Positions 5,239 through 7,054 of a DNA stretch of 7,054 nucleotides are shown piece by piece. Position numbers and translations under genes: made by a program. The notes beneath the pieces are model-generated. The model ran no database searches. It had not been told where the DNA came from and saw only the letters and a list, made by a program, of their open reading frames with translations. Numbering within the stretch: position 1 is the first letter of the stretch; every line of letters starts with the position of its first letter. The DNA is from Chromatiales bacterium (GTDB lineage: Bacteria > Pseudomonadota > Gammaproteobacteria > UBA6429 > Thiohalophilaceae): assembly GCA_027001895.1 (NCBI GenBank), contig JALTLP010000075.1:1-7054 (forward strand), given 5' to 3'.

Positions 5239-5976
5239 ATGTCCCAGGATTCAATTAATGAACTGCTCGAAAGTCTGAAAGTTGAATTTCTTGCAACTTT
5301 GCCAGAGCGCCTGGGAGAAATTGAGAATCTGGTTTTAGACTTAACCGAGCAGGATGATATTGGTAGTTTGCTAAGGGTTGTTCACAGTCTTAAAGGCGCA
5401 GCGGGTACGCACGGTTATCATATGTTTACCAGGATCTGTCATCAAATGGAAGGGATGATGCGAGAGTTAGTGGAGTGCAACAAGATACATAGTCAGAAAG
5501 CGGTTGATTTATTGCTGGGTTACAATGATTTAATGGATGAAGCACTTGAATTGCTCAATAATGATGAGACCAACCTTGCTAGTATTGAAAAAAAGTTAAA
5601 TCAATTCTCATCAATACTATCAACTCGGCACTATAAAGTGCTTATTGCGGAACCTTCAGCACTTTATAGTTCAATGATCGTTTCTGTTCTGGAAGAAGAA
5701 AATTATCAGGTTAAGACCGTATCGGATGGACTCAGTGCATTACAGAATTTATTAATGCAGGATTACGATGTGTTAATCACGGCAAGAGAACTGCCGTTGT
5801 TAAATGGTGAGGCGCTGGCATCCGCGTTAAGACTTTCTGAAAACAGAAATAATAATGCAAATATTATTCTGATTACAACCAAGCAGCGTTCAATGATAAA
5901 GCATGCCGATTTGTTTGAGCATATTGTAGATCGTGCTTCAATTCGTGATGGTAGTTTGCTTAAAGCTGTTAGGTAA
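5239..5976 (+). CDS. Hpt phosphotransfer domain fused to a degenerate receiver domain
   Basis: Residues 1-125 form a helical Hpt domain with the phosphorylatable H49 in HSLKGAAGTHG, the canonical histidine phosphotransfer motif. Residues 131-245 have the receiver (CheY-like) fold pattern: KVLIAEPSALY, a DGLSAL helix, YDVLITARELPLLNGEAL and NIILITTK. The acidic pocket, normally two Asp, is E138-P139, and the phosphoacceptor Asp is replaced by A182, so this domain should not accept phosphate in the standard way. The protein is soluble, with no output domain. It probably relays or sequesters phosphate from a hybrid or chemotaxis-type kinase and uses the pseudo-receiver for binding. No partner kinase is in the window. 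The ATG has only a weak, very close Shine-Dalgarno (AGAG 5233-5236). A possible sigma28 promoter precedes it. Confidence 0.88.
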   Translation: MSQDSINELLESLKVEFLATLPERLGEIENLVLDLTEQDDIGSLLRVVHSLKGAAGTHGYHMFTRICHQMEGMMRELVECNKIHSQKAVDLLLGYNDLMDEALELLNNDETNLASIEKKLNQFSSILSTRHYKVLIAEPSALYSSMIVSVLEEENYQVKTVSDGLSALQNLLMQDYDVLITARELPLLNGEALASALRLSENRNNNANIILITTKQRSMIKHADLFEHIVDRASIRDGSLLKAVR

Positions 5977-5986
5977 TTCGGACTGA

Positions 5987-6724
5987 TTATTTTTTATGGA
6001 AACGAATATCACCGTAATAAGCGGTAGCTGATTCTTTTGTGTTATCGGTGTCTGTCATAATTGCAACCGCTGTGATTTTTAATGGCACTTCGCCAAAAAC
6101 GCGTTTGTAGTCTTCGTATATATTGACCTTTTGTTCGACCCAGTTTCCGACATGTTTAGTTCCTGATTGTGCGACCAACATTTGAACTCGGTTGGTGTAA
6201 GCGTTGGCTGTAGAAAAACCAACAGGATGTTTGTTGTCCCATACATAATTCAGCGCGGCGAGTGGCGGGTATTCACCATGCACCGATTTATAAAGTTCTA
6301 TCTTGAAACTTTCCCAGCCGGATAGTCTTGAAAGGTCATAATCAAAAGTGATGTAAAGACGAGCCGGGTAATCATCACCCTGTTTTGTTTTAATGTCAGC
6401 ATTTTTAACAAGCTTGTCAATTTTCCATCGCCAGCTTAGTACAGGGTACTGTGCAGGGTCGATTGATATTTTTCGAATAAACCCGGATGCAGAGGCATTG
6501 CTTACCGCTTTTAAAACGACCTGGCCGTTGTCGCGTGATAGAAAATAGGCTGTGTGTTGTTCGATTCCGTCAAATTTCAGTGTTGACCAGTCTTTAGGGG
6601 TAATTGAACTTAATTTTTCAGCAGAGAAATTACCGGCAAAGATTGTATGACGATTTTCCTCTCCGTAAGCGGTTGAGTGGAGAATTGTGTAACTGACTAA
6701 AAGGATCGATAATTGTATTTTCAT
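5987..6724 (-). CDS. Secreted DUF3047 domain protein
   Basis: This 245-residue protein starts with a likely Sec signal peptide (K2, hydrophobic core 5-15, probable cleavage after A-Y-G at 19-21). The mature part matches the DUF3047 family as I know it: S-A-S-G at 78-81, the W-R-W motif at 98-100, GDDYPARLY at 116-124, NYVW, SGTKHVGNWV, and near the C-terminus MTDTDNT (223-229) with YYGDI (236-240). It is probably periplasmic; the family's function is unknown to me, though a beta-sandwich ligand-binding fold seems plausible. No clear Shine-Dalgarno is seen before the ATG. It is convergent with the Hpt gene, with only 10 nt between stops, and divergent from the TPR-like gene. Confidence 0.88.
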   Translation of the reverse strand: MKIQLSILLVSYTILHSTAYGEENRHTIFAGNFSAEKLSSITPKDWSTLKFDGIEQHTAYFLSRDNGQVVLKAVSNASASGFIRKISIDPAQYPVLSWRWKIDKLVKNADIKTKQGDDYPARLYITFDYDLSRLSGWESFKIELYKSVHGEYPPLAALNYVWDNKHPVGFSTANAYTNRVQMLVAQSGTKHVGNWVEQKVNIYEDYKRVFGEVPLKITAVAIMTDTDNTKESATAYYGDIRFHKK

Positions 6725-6766
6725 GTTTAAGTATTATTGTTTATTATTTGTCTGGTAGACAGATTG

Positions 6767-6795
6767 AAAATATTGAAGTTCTATTTGCTGTACAA
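6767..6795 (-). promoter_or_regulatory. Weak candidate promoter of the DUF3047 gene
   Basis: On the minus strand TTGTAC (6795-6790) and TATTTT (6772-6767) are 17 nt apart, matching sigma70 at 3 of 6 and 4 of 6 positions. The start would lie near 6760, inside the short inverted repeat TGTCT-GGT-AGACA (6749-6761), which could be an operator. The region is very AT-rich, so chance matches are likely. Confidence 0.22.
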
Positions 6796-6852
6796 TTAAT
6801 ATAAAATAGCGTTATGAAATCGTGATGAAGTCTGTCACTATATGAGGTATGG

Positions 6853-6884
6853 TTAACAGATTTTATATTAGGTATTGGTAATAT
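6853..6884 (+). promoter_or_regulatory. Candidate promoter of the TPR-like gene
   Basis: TGGTAATAT (6876-6884) resembles an extended -10 element (TGn followed by TAATAT), with TTAACA (6853-6858, 5 of 6 to the -35 consensus) upstream at a long 20-nt spacing. The start would be near 6891, at the beginning of the hairpin at 6889-6906. An alternative further upstream is TTGAAG (6773-6778) with TAATAT (6797-6802), spaced 18 nt. Neither is decisive. Confidence 0.33.
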
Positions 6885-6888
6885 ACAG

Positions 6889-6906
6889 CCGTCATCGGGA
6901 TGATGG
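6889..6906 (+). repeat. Inverted repeat in the leader of the TPR-like gene
   Basis: CCGTCATC (6889-6896) and GATGATGG (6899-6906) are inverted arms with one G-U wobble and a tight GG centre, which would open to a four-base CGGG loop in RNA. No T-run follows. The right arm ends 11 nt before the Shine-Dalgarno AAGGA (6918-6922). It may be an operator or a 5' stabilising hairpin. Confidence 0.35.
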
Positions 6907-6928
6907 TATAACTGCACAAGGAAGCGCA

Positions 6929-7054
6929 ATGATTAATCTCCTTACTGCTGAAGAAGCTTTCAACCAGGCAATAGAACTATATAATAAACAGGAATATGGA
7001 ACTTCCATTCCATATTTTCTGCATGCTATTCGGCAAACACCCAAAACTGATTAT
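6929..7054 (+). CDS. N-terminal fragment of a probable TPR-type protein (cut by window edge)
   Basis: An open frame of 42 codons runs from ATG 6929 to the window end without a stop. The Shine-Dalgarno AAGGA (6918-6922) lies 6 nt upstream, which supports the start. The peptide begins MINLLTAEEAFNQAIELYNK and continues with a Y-x3-I-x2-F-x2-A-I-x4-P pattern. This spacing (small residue, Tyr, Ala, Pro) resembles the 34-residue tetratricopeptide helix pair used for protein-protein contact. No signal peptide is visible, so it is likely cytosolic as far as can be seen. The product cannot be named from this fragment. It is transcribed away from the DUF3047 gene, with 204 nt between the two starts. 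Confidence 0.7.
   Translation, partial: MINLLTAEEAFNQAIELYNKQEYGTSIPYFLHAIRQTPKTDY

Noticed and set aside
5977..5998. Bidirectional terminator between the convergent Hpt and DUF3047 genes
   Set aside because: Only a T-run is present; no stem can be formed in the 10-nt gap or the adjacent bases.
6744..6929. 61-residue minus-strand open frame in the divergent intergenic region
   Set aside because: It covers the promoter region and hairpin of the TPR-like gene, has no recognisable motif and no Shine-Dalgarno that I can see.

Overview
The window comes from a gammaproteobacterium, or a very close relative. Its left half is the end of the spc ribosomal-protein operon followed by the complete alpha operon, in the classical order secY(end)-rpmJ / rpsM-rpsK-rpsD-rpoA-rplQ. 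RpoA is collinear with Escherichia coli RpoA: the DNA-binding residues R265, N268, G296, K298, S299 and E302 fall at identical positions. S13 and S11 have exactly the E. coli lengths. The DNA is moderately AT-rich. I cannot name the genus.

Layout. 1-74: last codons of secY. 173-286: rpmJ (L36). 287-442: operon boundary, with a good sigma70 promoter (TTGCTC-N17-TACAAT) and a strong leader hairpin just downstream of the predicted transcription start. 443-3370: rpsM, rpsK, rpsD, rpoA and rplQ, all on + and closely spaced. 3391-3416: a textbook intrinsic terminator. 3446-5133: a two-gene unit, a VanZ-like membrane protein with an extra extracytoplasmic C-terminal domain, overlapping by 4 nt a SAM hydrolase (former DUF62 family). 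5239-5976: an Hpt domain fused to a receiver-like domain that has lost its phosphorylation site, preceded by a sequence resembling a flagellar sigma28 promoter. 5987-6724 (minus strand): a secreted DUF3047 protein, tail-to-tail with the Hpt gene. 6725-6928: a divergent promoter region. 6929-7054: the start of a probable TPR-type protein cut by the window edge.

The ribosomal block makes SecY (protein export), L36, S13, S11, S4 and L17 together with the RNA polymerase alpha subunit, so ribosome and RNA polymerase supply are linked. In E. coli S4 represses this operon; here rpsD starts with TTG and its ribosome-binding site overlaps the rpsK stop. S4 and L36 both carry four-ligand zinc-type motifs; for S4 this differs from E. 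coli.

The genes right of the terminator look like lineage-specific accessory genes. No obvious common pathway links them. I see no tRNA, rRNA, CRISPR array, insertion sequence or attachment site. No complete new defence or mobile system is evident. The most unusual items are the VanZ fusion coupled to a SAM hydrolase, the Hpt/pseudo-receiver protein with a possible sigma28 promoter, and the zinc-type S4 with a TTG start.
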